From positions 1-64,000 of the forward strand of contig CAMZHX010000008.1 of the NCBI GenBank assembly GCA_947307055.1: a stretch of DNA of 64,000 nt, read 5' to 3'. Origin of the DNA: an uncultured Selenomonadales bacterium. GTDB taxonomy: Bacteria; Bacillota; Negativicutes; Selenomonadales; Selenomonadaceae. A program made the position numbers and the translations under genes. Within the stretch, counting starts at the first letter, position 1; every line of letters begins with the position of its first letter. Under the pieces are notes generated by a model. It was not told where the DNA came from. It ran no database searches and saw only the letters and a list, made by a program, of their open reading frames with translations. Shown in pieces: positions 1-8,328 of the stretch.

Positions 1-1388
1 GCCGCTTGACGCTCTTTGCGTTTTTTCCAGCGATACATGAGGAACCCGCCTAAAAGTAAGGCTGCAAGTAAAATCATAGCCGCAATCTCCGTGTAAAAAA
101 TTCTGTCTTTGCGTAGCTGTTCTTGCCGCGCCTCTTCTGCCAGTCGGTCTTGTACGTCGGTATTAAACGGCAGAGGCTCGACCGATATCGTATCGCCGCG
201 CGCCTCATTGATTCCCGCCGCTGAACTTACTGCCCGAAGGAGCCCTTCCCTTTGCAGGTCGGTTACCTCGTCGTTTACTAGGACGGCAACCGTTAGGCGA
301 CGAATTGAGCCCGGCGACGCTATGATTTTTTGATTCTCTTCGTTAATTTCATAATTCCTAGTTGATTCTTTACGCTCGTATTCGGCGTTGGCATTAGCTT
401 CTTCGGCGACGTAACCTGGAATATTTCCTTGAATGCCAGCCGCGCCGCCCGGTGAATTTGATTCGCCGCTGTAACTTTCGCTGATGTCTTGTTGACTGCG
501 GATAATGCCCGATTCGTCAACGACCGGCGTAAAAGTTTGGCGGTCAATCGACCTGTCATCAAAATCCAATTCGACGCTGACTCGCACAAAGGCATTACCT
601 ACGCCCAGCGATTTATCTAACATAGTTTGGATATTTTGCTGAATATGGTCGCGAACTTTCTTTGTCATCTCGATTTGATTGAGCGTCCGCAAAGTCAGCT
701 TTTGTTCTTTTTCTAGTTCGTCGTCTTCATTTTTGTTGAGTATGTTTCCTTGTTCGTCGACTATTGTGATATTTTCGGGCGCAAGACCTTGAACGCTATG
801 GCTGACCAAATTTACAATGCCCTTGACCTCAGCGGGCGTCAATTTCGTTTCCGGCTTGAGCATTAAAAGGATTGACGCCGTAGCGGGCTTTTCGTTTTTC
901 TTATAGAGGCTATCCTCCGGCAGGACGATGTGAACACGCGCCTTTTCGACGCTCCCTAAGTGTTCGATTGTTCTAGTTAATTCTCCTTGCAGAGCTTGGA
1001 GGTAATTTATTTTGTTTTGAAACTCAGTGACGCCCAATTTGCTATCGTCGAAGAGTTCAAAGCCTTTGTTACCGCGAGGCAATCCGGCCGATGCCAATTC
1101 AAGTCGCAAATCGTGAACTTGGGTGGCGGGCACGAGGATTGTCGCGCCTTTTTTATCCTCAACCAAATCGTAGGGAGTGCCGTTTTCTTTTAGGGCGTTT
1201 ACAACGTCGCCGGCGTCTTTCGTCTCCAAATTGGTATACAGCGGCACGTAATCGGGTTTGCTGCCGTACCAGAAACTGATTCCGACGAATAAAAGCACAA
1301 GACCTATTAGGCCGCCGATAAAGGCGTATTTGTACTTTTTGTCGTATCGGTTCCAGAGTTCGCGGAGCCGCTCTCTCCAATTCGCCAA
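1..1388 (-). CDS. fliF: Flagellar M-ring protein FliF (3' end outside window)
   Basis: FliF forms the MS-ring, the membrane platform on which the flagellar export gate and rotor are built. The reading frame runs from a TTG codon at 1388, nine bases after an AAAGGA ribosome binding site, to the left edge, so about 462 residues are visible and the C-terminus is missing. There is one transmembrane segment near residues 21-40 (FIGGLIGLVLLFVG), followed by the YscJ/FliF periplasmic domain (VPLYTNLETKDAGDVV, then LASAGLPRG), a linker, and a second hydrophobic segment close to the edge (AAMILLAALLLGGFLMY). The cytoplasmic FliG-binding tail is not in the window. It is the fourth gene of flgB-flgC-fliE-fliF, the standard order. 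It was missed by start-to-stop ORF calling because it has no stop inside the window. Confidence 0.95.
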   Translation of the reverse strand, partial: MANWRERLRELWNRYDKKYKYAFIGGLIGLVLLFVGISFWYGSKPDYVPLYTNLETKDAGDVVNALKENGTPYDLVEDKKGATILVPATQVHDLRLELASAGLPRGNKGFELFDDSKLGVTEFQNKINYLQALQGELTRTIEHLGSVEKARVHIVLPEDSLYKKNEKPATASILLMLKPETKLTPAEVKGIVNLVSHSVQGLAPENITIVDEQGNILNKNEDDELEKEQKLTLRTLNQIEMTKKVRDHIQQNIQTMLDKSLGVGNAFVRVSVELDFDDRSIDRQTFTPVVDESGIIRSQQDISESYSGESNSPGGAAGIQGNIPGYVAEEANANAEYERKESTRNYEINEENQKIIASPGSIRRLTVAVLVNDEVTDLQREGLLRAVSSAAGINEARGDTISVEPLPFNTDVQDRLAEEARQEQLRKDRIFYTEIAAMILLAALLLGGFLMYRWKKRKERQA

Positions 1389-1404
1389 TAAACTCAGTCC
1401 TTTC

Positions 1405-1482
1405 TAGGTGTTAGGTTAATAGGTTATTAGTTGTTAGGTTATTAGACTAACCACCTATCCACCTATTAACCTAACACCTAAT
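1405..1482. repeat. Intergenic tandem-unit stem-loop, TTAGGT family
   Basis: The fliE-fliF gap is filled by short units such as TAGGTTATTAG on one side and the complementary CTAATAACCTATTAACC type on the other, so the whole gap can fold back on itself. A sister copy lies at 1803-1871. Confidence 0.7.
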
Positions 1483-1785
1483 CTACACCTGCATACGCAT
1501 AATTTCTTGATATGCTGCTGTCGCACGGTTTCGCAACTGGAGCGTTAATTGGAGCGCGATTTCCGCCTTTTGAGCCGCAACCACCACTTGTGATATATCT
1601 TCTATTCTGCCCGTCGCTAAGGCCTCGTTCATTCTCTCTGAATCGAGTTCGAGTTCATTGACTTTTTTTAATGAGTCGGCTAAGAATTCCCCGAAACTTT
1701 TAACGGGCTCTTCGATTTTCTTTTCGTCGATGTGGCTATGTGCGCTCATTTTGACGGGTGTCATTTCCAACGGTGCTATTTCCAT
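1483..1785 (-). CDS. fliE: Flagellar hook-basal body protein FliE
   Basis: FliE joins the MS-ring to the proximal rod (FlgB). The product has 100 residues, normal for the family. The conserved C-terminal half is clear: FGEFLADSLKKVNELELDSE, then VVVAAQKAEIALQLTLQLRN and the terminal AYQEIMRMQV, which matches the family ending. The N-terminal 30 residues are variable and polar, as usual. It lies between flgC and fliF, separated from each by a repeat-filled gap of roughly 75-95 bases rather than being tightly packed. Transcribed with flgB and flgC. Confidence 0.95.
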   Translation of the reverse strand: MEIAPLEMTPVKMSAHSHIDEKKIEEPVKSFGEFLADSLKKVNELELDSERMNEALATGRIEDISQVVVAAQKAEIALQLTLQLRNRATAAYQEIMRMQV

Positions 1786-1802
1786 ATTTTCACCTTCTCT
1801 TT

Positions 1803-1871
1803 GTTAGGTGGTTAGTGGTTAGGTGGTTAGGTGATTAGACTATCCACCTATTAACCTAATAACCTATTAAC
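1803..1871. repeat. Intergenic tandem-unit stem-loop, TTAGGT family
   Basis: Units of GGTTAGGTG on the left and ACCTATTAACCTAATAACC on the right form an imperfect inverted repeat filling the flgC-fliE gap. Same family as 1405-1482. Confidence 0.7.
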
Positions 1872-2321
1872 CTACTTCCCTATTTCTAAAGCTTTAGTCG
1901 CCATAGTTTTAGCGGCATTGATTGCGGTCGAGTTGGCCTCGTAAGCGCGTTGGGCGGTAATCATGTCGACCATTTCGCTGACGATATTGACGTTAGGCTT
2001 TTCGACGTAGCCATCGGCATTAGCGTCGGGGTGACCAGGGTCGTAAACCATAGGTCCTGGCTGGTCGTCCTCTTCTATGGCGACTGCGCGGACGCCTTCT
2101 GAAGTTTGGCGGCTCATGCCGATTGCGCGAATCAAAGTTTGCTCGAAACTTTTAGGTTCACGTTCGCGCGGCTCGAAAACGACATAGCGACGATGATAAG
2201 CTCCGCCGCGTTCGGTGCGCGTAGTGTTGGCGTTGGCTATGTTGTTCGCTATGACGTCCATTCTAAGTCGCTCGGCAGTCAAGCCCGACGCCGAAGCATC
2301 AATTCCCAAAAACATTCCCAT
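1872..2321 (-). CDS. flgC: Flagellar basal-body rod protein FlgC
   Basis: FlgC is a proximal rod subunit exported by the flagellar type III system. The product has 149 residues. The N-terminal rod signature is present (ASASGLTAERLRMDVIANNIAN, residues about 9-30), as is the conserved C-terminal helix EMVDMITAQRAYEANSTAIN (about residues 117-136) that packs the rod. The middle section GHPDANADGYVEKPNVNIV is also typical. Second gene of the flgB-flgC-fliE-fliF operon; the start ATG at 2321 is preceded by a GGAGG site. Confidence 0.96.
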   Translation of the reverse strand: MGMFLGIDASASGLTAERLRMDVIANNIANANTTRTERGGAYHRRYVVFEPREREPKSFEQTLIRAIGMSRQTSEGVRAVAIEEDDQPGPMVYDPGHPDANADGYVEKPNVNIVSEMVDMITAQRAYEANSTAINAAKTMATKALEIGK

Positions 2322-2338
2322 TTAAAATTTCCTCCAAT

Positions 2339-2435
2339 TAAGGGAAACGGGAAAAGGGAAATGGGAAAAGTTTTTTCCATTCCTAATTCCTCATTCCTAA
2401 TTCATTACGCATTACGCATTACGAATTACGCATTG
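2339..2435. repeat. Composite intergenic repeat (GGGAAA + CATTACG families)
   Basis: The flgB-flgC gap begins with AAAGGGAAATGGGAAAAG units, continues with ATTCCTAATTCC units and ends with repeated CATTACG units. Three of the families seen elsewhere in the window are joined here end to end. Confidence 0.7.
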
Positions 2436-2438
2436 CCT

Positions 2439-2879
2439 TTACTGACCATTGCTGGTAATGGCGGCTTTCAATTTGCTGACGTGCCCGCCAAATTCCGTAA
2501 CGATTGTGTTGTAATAAATTTGATTCTTCGCGAGCGTCGCCATCTCAATATCAATGTCAACGTTATTATCGTCCACGCGCATAGTCGTTGAGTTGTCTTG
2601 GACAATCGTCGGCTGGGCGTGAAACTTCAGCGGCTTATAGGGTAAATGCTTATCATGCGTCCTTGCCAAGTTCAATTTCCCGTTTGGTTCTTCGCCGTAA
2701 ATTTCTCGCGCTAACAGTTCTTCAAATTCTACATTCGACTTTTTGAAATTCGGCGTATTGACATTTGCGATGTTGTTCGCAATAACTTCCTGCCGCATAC
2801 TTGCCGCCGTCATAGCTCGCGGCAGGTAGTTAAAATTCGGCGAATTAAATATTTGTTCAAGCACGCCAGATTCACTCAC
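2439..2879 (-). CDS. flgB: Flagellar basal-body rod protein FlgB
   Basis: FlgB is the proximal rod subunit that contacts FliE. The product has 146 residues. The rod signature is AASMRQEVIANNIANVNTPN (about residues 26-45), followed by FKKSNVEFEELLARE. The C-terminal heptad segment VDIDIEMATLAKNQIYYNTI (about 107-126) is the conserved rod helix. It is the first gene of the minus-strand flagellar operon and is divergent from ftsZ across a 289-base gap. Confidence 0.96.
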   Translation of the reverse strand: MSESGVLEQIFNSPNFNYLPRAMTAASMRQEVIANNIANVNTPNFKKSNVEFEELLAREIYGEEPNGKLNLARTHDKHLPYKPLKFHAQPTIVQDNSTTMRVDDNNVDIDIEMATLAKNQIYYNTIVTEFGGHVSKLKAAITSNGQ

Positions 2880-3094
2880 CTTTCCGTATCTATTTCCCCG
2901 ATATTGTTTCTGAAAAAATTCTTAGGCGATTGTACAACAGAAAAATATTTTCTTCAACCTTGCGAATAAAGATTGTTAATAAACTTTTCAACGCAATTTA
3001 TAATTCCCCTTTCAAGCCCGATAAAAAATTTTTGAGCGTCGCCTCTTGAATGCAACGCGGAATTTTTCGTCCGATGATGGATTTTAATTTTGCG

Positions 3095-3122
3095 TTACAA
3101 ATTTTTTTCATTAAGTTATGCT
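3095..3122 (+). promoter_or_regulatory. Candidate sigma-A promoter of ftsZ
   Basis: TTACAA, a 16-base AT-rich spacer, then TATGCT, about 47 bases before the ftsZ ATG. The rest of the 2880-3168 flgB/ftsZ divergent gap is AT-rich, with no other gene or clear hairpin seen. Confidence 0.4.
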
Positions 3123-3168
3123 AAACTTACACAGCTTACGTAGAAAATTTTTACGGAGGGAGAAGCAT

Positions 3169-4308
3169 ATGTTTGATATTGACGACAACACTTTAGACAA
3201 AATCACGAATATAAAAGTAATCGGGATAGGCGGCGGCGGCTCAAATGCGGTAAACAGAATGATAGAATCGGGCTTGGAGGGCGTGGAGTTTATCGCGGTT
3301 AACACGGACTCGCAAGCGTTGATGATGAGCAAATCGCCCAAGAGAATGCAAATCGGCGAAAAATTAACTCGCGGGCTGGGTGCGGGAGCTCGCCCTGATA
3401 TCGGCGAACGCGCTGCCCAAGAAAGTCGCAACGACATTCTGGAGGCTCTGCGCGGTTCGGACATGGTTTTTATAACGGCGGGCATGGGTGGCGGCACGGG
3501 TACGGGCGCGGCTCCTGTTGTTGCCGAATGCGCTCGCGAAGTCAAAGCACTGACCGTCGCCGTAGTTACTCGCCCGTTCACCTTCGAGGGGCCTAAGCGT
3601 AAAAAAAATGCCGACTTGGGAATAGAAAAGCTCAAGCAGAACGTCGACGCAATTATCACTATCCCAAATGATAGACTTTTGCAGGTCGTCGATAAAAAAA
3701 CCCCGATGACTAAAGCGTTCGTGATTGCCGATGATATTTTGCGTCAGGGCGTCAAGGGCATATCGGATTTAATCGCGGTGCCCGGCGTCATAAATCTCGA
3801 CTTCGCGGACGTTGAATCGATTATGAACAATGCGGGCACGGCTCTTATGGGCGTGGGCGAAGCCAGCGGCGATAACGCGGCAGTCGAGGCCGTCAAGAAG
3901 GCGATAGCTTCTCCGCTCCTCGAAACCAGCGTTGACAATGCACGCGGAATTCTTTTGAACTTCATGGGCGCGACCGATTCTTTGCCGATGATGGAAATTA
4001 ACGAAGCGGCAATGACCGTTCACGAAGTCGCGAATCCCGACGCAAATATTATTTTCGGCGTCAGCGTCGACGAAACTTTAGGCGATACAATTATTGTAAC
4101 GATAATCGCGACGCGCTTTGGCGAAGATGATGAGCAGGAAGAAATCCCCGCGACAAAATTTTTGCCGCCCAATCAAAATTACAATCAACCCAATCAGGAG
4201 CCGCAAACCTACACCAGAACCGCTCAGCCTAAAAAGGAAGAACAACCAAAATCAAATAATCCTTTCGGAGATATAATTCCGGACTTCATGAATCGCCGCA
4301 GGAAATAA
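3169..4308 (+). CDS. ftsZ: Cell division GTPase FtsZ
   Basis: FtsZ polymerises into the cytokinetic ring. The ATG at 3169 is chosen because a strong GGAGGGAGAA site precedes it; an upstream in-frame ATG at 3118 would add 17 unlike residues and has no such site. This gives 379 residues. The tubulin-fold GTPase is complete: GGGGSNAV at 21-28, NTDSQAL at 45-51, the tubulin signature GMGGGTGTG at 105-113, and the synergy (T7) loop [11 protein letters not shown] with both acidic residues. After a Q/N/P-rich linker the protein ends with [12 protein letters not shown], the C-terminal peptide that binds FtsA/SepF-type partners. ftsA and other dcw genes are not beside it. An FtsZ-like gene follows after 19 bases. 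Confidence 0.98.
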   Translation: MFDIDDNTLDKITNIKVIGIGGGGSNAVNRMIESGLEGVEFIAVNTDSQALMMSKSPKRMQIGEKLTRGLGAGARPDIGERAAQESRNDILEALRGSDMVFITAGMGGGTGTGAAPVVAECAREVKALTVAVVTRPFTFEGPKRKKNADLGIEKLKQNVDAIITIPNDRLLQVVDKKTPMTKAFVIADDILRQGVKGISDLIAVPGVINLDFADVESIMNNAGTALMGVGEASGDNAAVEAVKKAIASPLLETSVDNARGILLNFMGATDSLPMMEINEAAMTVHEVANPDANIIFGVSVDETLGDTIIVTIIATRFGEDDEQEEIPATKFLPPNQNYNQPNQEPQTYTRTAQPKKEEQPKSNNPFGDIIPDFMNRRRK

Positions 4309-4327
4309 TTCGCTCGGAGGGTTGATG

Positions 4328-5134
4328 ATGTTTGAGAATAATTTTGATAACCAATTCGTGAAAGTTAAAGTCGTCGGCGTCAACACCAAAGAAAATAATT
4401 CGGGCGGGCTTACCGCCCTTAATTGCATGTTGGAGCAAAATTTGCCCGGCGTGAATTATCTTGCGGTCGACAGGCACGACGTTAAAAACCTCTACGCTTG
4501 CAAGGCGATTCACAAATTTAGACTCCTCACTCGCGAGGACGAAAATTTTTTGACGGAAAATCTTCGCGGCGCGGATTTGATTTTCGTAGTGGCCGACGAA
4601 GTTTGGGAAAATATAAAGGTCGTCGCGTTGACTGCGCATTGCGCAAAGAAAATCGGCGTGCCCGTAATTTTCATAGCGGGCGGCAATTTCGAAGACGCTG
4701 AAGACGAAATTATTTTCGACGCGCTGATAAAGTTGCCGAATAAAAATTTTGAGTTCGACGCCGGCAAGGTCATTAAAAATTTTATCGAGGCGGTGACTTT
4801 ACCCGGTCAGCCGAAAATTGACGTTAAAGCAGTCGCCGAGCTCGTGAAGGATTCAGGCGCGATTTTGGGCTACAGCGAGCGCGACGGCAAAAATGCAGTC
4901 GTCAAAGCCGCTAAGGCCGCCCTTGAACATGCAGAAACTACTGCGGACGATTTCAAAGCCGCGAGCAAAATTTTATTCAACATAACAGCCGCGAAAGGAA
5001 ATTTATCATTGGAGGAGGCGCAGAAACTCTCCAGCCTCTTCAAACGCCACGCGCCTAAAGCTGAAATTTCCTTTGGCTTTTCGATAGATGATTGGTTGGT
5101 CGACAAGGTGAAATTTTTAATCGTCGCCGCATAA
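4328..5134 (+). CDS. Diverged FtsZ-like protein lacking GTPase motifs
   Basis: The product has 268 residues. ATG 4328 follows GGAGGG by six bases; TTG 4322 and ATG 4325 are alternatives. It aligns with the upstream FtsZ along its length: KVKVVGVN matches [21 protein letters not shown] matches [25 protein letters not shown] matches [12 protein letters not shown], and the ending FGFSIDDWLVDKVKFLIVAA matches [20 protein letters not shown]. The glycine loop is replaced by NTKENNSGG, the GGGTGTG signature is absent, and the synergy-loop region reads PGQPKIDVKAV, so one catalytic acidic residue is lost. The flexible linker and C-terminal peptide are missing. It therefore looks like a pseudo-FtsZ with the fold but without GTP binding or hydrolysis. 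A role as a modulator of FtsZ is inference. Confidence 0.85.
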   Translation: MFENNFDNQFVKVKVVGVNTKENNSGGLTALNCMLEQNLPGVNYLAVDRHDVKNLYACKAIHKFRLLTREDENFLTENLRGADLIFVVADEVWENIKVVALTAHCAKKIGVPVIFIAGGNFEDAEDEIIFDALIKLPNKNFEFDAGKVIKNFIEAVTLPGQPKIDVKAVAELVKDSGAILGYSERDGKNAVVKAAKAALEHAETTADDFKAASKILFNITAAKGNLSLEEAQKLSSLFKRHAPKAEISFGFSIDDWLVDKVKFLIVAA

Positions 5135-5140
5135 AAAATC

Positions 5141-5165
5141 AGAGCCGCTCGAATTGAATGGCTCT
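5141..5165. terminator. Bidirectional terminator
   Basis: AGAGCC and GGCTCT arms around a 13-base loop, with T-rich runs on both sides, between the convergent FtsZ-like gene and dhaM. Confidence 0.75.
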
Positions 5166-5175
5166 TTTGTTTTGC

Positions 5176-5556
5176 CTAAAATTTCTTCGTCGTGCGAGAT
5201 TCCTCAATGCGCTCTGAAATTTCTTCCAATGAACGTCCGCCCGCCGACTCAATCGCCGCCAAAACCGCGCCTTCAACTAATGGGCAGTCGAGCATTTTGA
5301 CGTTCGGTTTGTCCAAATCTTCCAAAACCATTTCGGTCGTCATGACCGCCGAGCCCATGTCCATTAGCACAATAACGCCGTCTGCCGAATAAACTGATTC
5401 AATCGCCGCGCTGATTTTGTCGTAGCTCGTCCCTAAACTGCCGTCTTCCAAGCCGCCCGCCGCAGCAATCGGAGCCGTTTGAGCCATCATGCTAGCGACT
5501 TCTGCGACGCCCTCCGCAAGTTTCTGACTATGCGAAACTATCACTATTCCAACCAT
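5176..5556 (-). CDS. dhaM: PTS-dependent dihydroxyacetone kinase phosphotransfer subunit DhaM (EIIA-Man fold)
   Basis: DhaM relays phosphate from HPr to the ADP cofactor of DhaL, which phosphorylates dihydroxyacetone on DhaK. The product has 126 residues, the length of a single-domain DhaM. The opening MVGIVIVSHSQKLAEGV carries the phospho-accepting His9, and DGVIVLMDMGSAVMTTEM (about residues 59-76) is diagnostic of DhaM rather than sugar EIIA-Man proteins. ATG 5556 has a GGAGAG site. dhaK and dhaL are not beside it, so the partner kinase must be elsewhere or the protein serves another target. Its neighbour upstream is a lipoprotein, 67 bases away. Confidence 0.88.
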   Translation of the reverse strand: MVGIVIVSHSQKLAEGVAEVASMMAQTAPIAAAGGLEDGSLGTSYDKISAAIESVYSADGVIVLMDMGSAVMTTEMVLEDLDKPNVKMLDCPLVEGAVLAAIESAGGRSLEEISERIEESRTTKKF

Positions 5557-5623
5557 ATGCTCTCCTTTTCAGTTCCTGTACTAAGTCCGGAAATCTATTA
5601 ACCCAACATGAAAATTTTTGAAT

Positions 5624-5977
5624 TCAAACTTTTGGCAAGATGTGCAAAATTATTTCGCCGGTCAAACCGTTCTTGGTATAGAATAATAATTCGTAATTAC
5701 CGGGCGGCAGGTCGAGAGAATATTCGCCGGTCTTATTGATTTCGTATTCTTTGCCGCCGCCGCTGATAATCAAAATGCCAGTGGAAATTTCCGCGTCAAC
5801 TTGAACAGCCGAGCCGTCGGGAATTTTTATGTTGCCGGTCTTGGAATCCTTGTCCGAGTTCTCGACGGAAATTTTAATCTCGCTGTCGTCCGTCGAAACG
5901 ATTCCAAATTTGCTAGTGGTACAACCGCCGACAATCATCGCCGCCAACAGAATCATCGCACAAAAAATTTCCCTCAT
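5624..5977 (-). CDS. Small lipoprotein of unknown function
   Basis: 117 residues. A signal peptide with lipobox (LLAAMIVGGC, Cys19) predicts lipid anchoring on the outer face of the cell membrane or in the outer membrane. The mature part is rich in beta-strand: a lysine/aspartate-rich stretch, then GILIISGGGKEYEI and GEYSLDLPPGNYELLFYTKN, which resembles a small beta-sandwich (carboxypeptidase-regulatory-like or PEGA-like). I do not recognise the family. The ATG overlaps the stop of the upstream phosphatase gene by four bases (ATGA), so the two are probably translationally coupled. Confidence 0.7.
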   Translation of the reverse strand: MREIFCAMILLAAMIVGGCTTSKFGIVSTDDSEIKISVENSDKDSKTGNIKIPDGSAVQVDAEISTGILIISGGGKEYEINKTGEYSLDLPPGNYELLFYTKNGLTGEIILHILPKV

Positions 5978-8139
5978 ACCTTATCGCCTCCGTTGAATCT
6001 TAGCGCAAACATCGTAATATCATCGGATTGTTGAGCTTCGCCGACATGAGCCGCTACGTCTCCGCGAATATTTTTTAGGAGCGTTTGCAAATCAACGCGG
6101 CAATCGGTTTTGTTCATGAAGGCAATTAACCTGTCGGGCAGATATTCTTCGTCCGCCTCGTTCAGAGCTTCGGTGACGCCGTCGGTGTAAATGAAAATCA
6201 AATCGCCCGCCGCCAATGAAATTTTCTGTTCAACAAAGGGTATGCCGTCCATAGGCCCCATGACGAAATTTTTCTTGACGTCTAGGAAGTCGCAATGGTT
6301 TTCGGCGGCGTGGTAGATGACGGGCGGATTATGCCCCGCGTTGACGTAAGTAAATTCGCCACTTTCCAAATCGAGCACGCCTATAAAAACCGTCACGAAC
6401 ATCATAGCATCGTTATTGGCGCAAAGTTGCTCGTTAGCGGCGGCGACGACCGGTGCGAGTCCGTTTTGCTTGTAAAAAGTTTCGGCGAAGTTGTTGAGAA
6501 TTGTTTTGCTGACGACCATGAACAGCGCGGCAGAAATTCCTTTGCCCGAAACATCAGCGACGGTTACGGCGAGGTGCGTTTTGTCGAGAAAGTAGAAGTC
6601 ATAGAAATCGCCGCCGACTTCTTTTGCGGGCGTCATTGTCGCGAATAGTTCAAAATCCTTCCGCGCAGGGAAATCTTTCGGGAGCATACCCCTTTGAATT
6701 TCAGTCGCGACGTTTAATTCAGTCGCGATGCGTTCTTTTTCGGCGGTCTCGGTCTCCAAATTTTTCATGTAGGTTTTAATCTCATCGGTCATAGCGTTGA
6801 AACAAATCGCGAGGTGTTCTATCTCGTCGCCGGTTTGGATTGAAATTTTCTTATCGAGGTTGCCGCTTGCGATTTCGCGCACACTGTCCGAAAGTTCGTT
6901 AATCGGCTTGACGAATCGCCGCGAAAGTTTAATGCTCATAAAGAACAAAATCATCAGCAGACAAATAGGAATTACTACGGAAAGCGTATTCATGTAGGAG
7001 TATTCCTGATTCATTTTGTCCTGAAGAGCTTCAATTTGCTTGAGAAAATATTCGTGCGTACCTTCGGCCGAATTTAAAATTTCGTCTTCGGAAACAATCG
7101 TGCAGAAACACCAGCCAATTTCATTCATAGACGCGAAGGCAACGTAAAAATCTTTTTCATCAACAGTTATCTGAACGACGCCCGATTTATTTTTGTCAAT
7201 CGCCTCAATAGCTTTGCTAAAAAATCTGTCGTCAATGTCATCGCTGTTGTCGCTAGAGAAAAGAATTTCATTGTGCTCGTTCAAAACGAAGTTGAAATCA
7301 TTTTGGGAGAGATATTTTTTGTTAATGTTGTTGTAAATGTCATCGCTTGAGTAATCGAGCCCGACGACGCCCGCGAAATTTCCTTGAGCATCGTAAAAGG
7401 GAGCCGCCGCGCCGATTTGTTGATATTTCTTTTCGCCCGCGCCGCTTAACGTCATATATACATCAGAGACGACAGGCTTTTTAGCTTCGGCGGCTTTGAT
7501 ATACCAGGGGCGTTTTCTTGGGTCGAATTCGTAAATTCTCTCTTGCGAGAAGGGGATATTTTGGTCGAAATGCGCTTTGCCGTCGCTACCCAAAACAACT
7601 CTGCTGCAGAAGTACCAGCCCTTCACCGAGCCCGCAAAAGCTGTGCAATTATACACGCTGTAAGTGCGCACCATTTCGTCGAGGTAGGTGCCGATATTCG
7701 CGGCGATAGAAATTTCCTGCATAAGGGCGGGCGTGACTTTGTCGCGGATATCGGGCGCGAAAATCAGATACGCTTGACCATTAAGGACGGAATCAGTGCG
7801 CGGGTCGGGCAAAGTTTTGGGCAGATACCTTTCGGGGTGAGACATTATATCCGTCATAGCGTCCGCCAAAATCGTCGCGTCTTCGCGCGTGATTTCCATT
7901 TCGCGATTAATATATTCCGCCTTAGCCCTTGCCAGCTCGCCGAGCGTTTGTTCCAATTCCGCCGTCAAAATTTTGTCGGTGTAGTTCGCGCTTTTCTTGC
8001 CCAAGTCGACGCTCATTTTTGCCATATCGCTTTGAACAATGTCTTTGGCGAAGTAAGAAAAAATGCCAAGCACGAGGAACGTTGCAAGACCCGTGCCCAG
8101 CACAAGTATCAGAACTTTTTTATGTATGTTGAGTTTCAA
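5974..8139 (-). CDS. Cache-HAMP-PP2C (RsbU/SpoIIE-type) sensor phosphatase
   Basis: A 721-residue membrane receptor with serine/threonine phosphatase output. Segments in order: TM1 at about 9-31; an extracytoplasmic double-Cache ligand-binding region at about 40-370 (includes GVVGLDYSSDDIYNNI, the typical second Cache strand); TM2 at about 385-405; HAMP to about 460 (RFVKPINELSDSVREIASGN); then a SpoIIE/PP2C domain. Metal-binding motifs are intact: GGDFYDFYFLD, VADVSGKGISAALFM, AGHNPPVIYH, YTDGVTEALN and QSDDITMFAL. Such proteins dephosphorylate anti-sigma antagonists (partner-switching), but no RsbV/W-type gene is in the window. TTG 8139 is used as start, with GGGAG eight bases before it. 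The downstream lipoprotein gene overlaps it. Confidence 0.92.
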   Translation of the reverse strand: MKLNIHKKVLILVLGTGLATFLVLGIFSYFAKDIVQSDMAKMSVDLGKKSANYTDKILTAELEQTLGELARAKAEYINREMEITREDATILADAMTDIMSHPERYLPKTLPDPRTDSVLNGQAYLIFAPDIRDKVTPALMQEISIAANIGTYLDEMVRTYSVYNCTAFAGSVKGWYFCSRVVLGSDGKAHFDQNIPFSQERIYEFDPRKRPWYIKAAEAKKPVVSDVYMTLSGAGEKKYQQIGAAAPFYDAQGNFAGVVGLDYSSDDIYNNINKKYLSQNDFNFVLNEHNEILFSSDNSDDIDDRFFSKAIEAIDKNKSGVVQITVDEKDFYVAFASMNEIGWCFCTIVSEDEILNSAEGTHEYFLKQIEALQDKMNQEYSYMNTLSVVIPICLLMILFFMSIKLSRRFVKPINELSDSVREIASGNLDKKISIQTGDEIEHLAICFNAMTDEIKTYMKNLETETAEKERIATELNVATEIQRGMLPKDFPARKDFELFATMTPAKEVGGDFYDFYFLDKTHLAVTVADVSGKGISAALFMVVSKTILNNFAETFYKQNGLAPVVAAANEQLCANNDAMMFVTVFIGVLDLESGEFTYVNAGHNPPVIYHAAENHCDFLDVKKNFVMGPMDGIPFVEQKISLAAGDLIFIYTDGVTEALNEADEEYLPDRLIAFMNKTDCRVDLQTLLKNIRGDVAAHVGEAQQSDDITMFALRFNGGDKV

Positions 8140-8169
8140 TGCCCTTGCTCCCTAATTTCGTTTTATCAT

Positions 8170-8199
8170 CTACTTTCTTTCAGCGAAGAAAGAAAGTAG
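8170..8199. other. Perfect 12-bp hairpin upstream of the phosphatase gene
   Basis: CTACTTTCTTTC and GAAAGAAAGTAG flank a six-base loop (AGCGAA). It lies 31 bases before the TTG start of the phosphatase gene, so it would be in its leader or at the end of the RTX transcript. There is no T-run next to it. Confidence 0.6.
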
Positions 8200-8211
8200 C
8201 AAAGAAATTCG

Positions 8212-8268
8212 CCACTGCGCGTGGTGCGATAATTATCACGAATCGCGCCATCCGATAATTCGGAGTGG
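8212..8268. ncRNA. Candidate three-way-junction RNA structure
   Basis: CCACT (8212) pairs with AGTGG (8264). Inside it, GGTGCGAT (8223) pairs with ATCGCGCC (8242) and CCGA (8252) pairs with TCGG (8260). The helices stack with almost no unpaired bases. Strand is unknown; both neighbouring genes are on the minus strand. No known RNA family is recognised. Confidence 0.35.
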
Positions 8269-8275
8269 TCTACGC

Positions 8276-8328
8276 CGCTTTTTTACATCACGTAAAAGCG
8301 CGGCGCGAGCCGTCGTCCATGACGGCTC
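8276..8328. terminator. Two adjacent hairpins after the RTX-like gene
   Basis: The first pairs CGCTTTT (8276-8282) with AAAAGCG (8294-8300), extended inside by AC/GT; the second is a perfect 8-bp stem GAGCCGTC (8307) with GACGGCTC (8321). On the minus strand both follow the RTX-like stop, where a terminator is expected, though no long T-run follows the second one. Confidence 0.4.

Noticed and set aside
1159..1380. Minus-strand open frame of 73 codons overlapping the fliF start
   Set aside because: Different frame from FliF, which matches the family clearly over this stretch.
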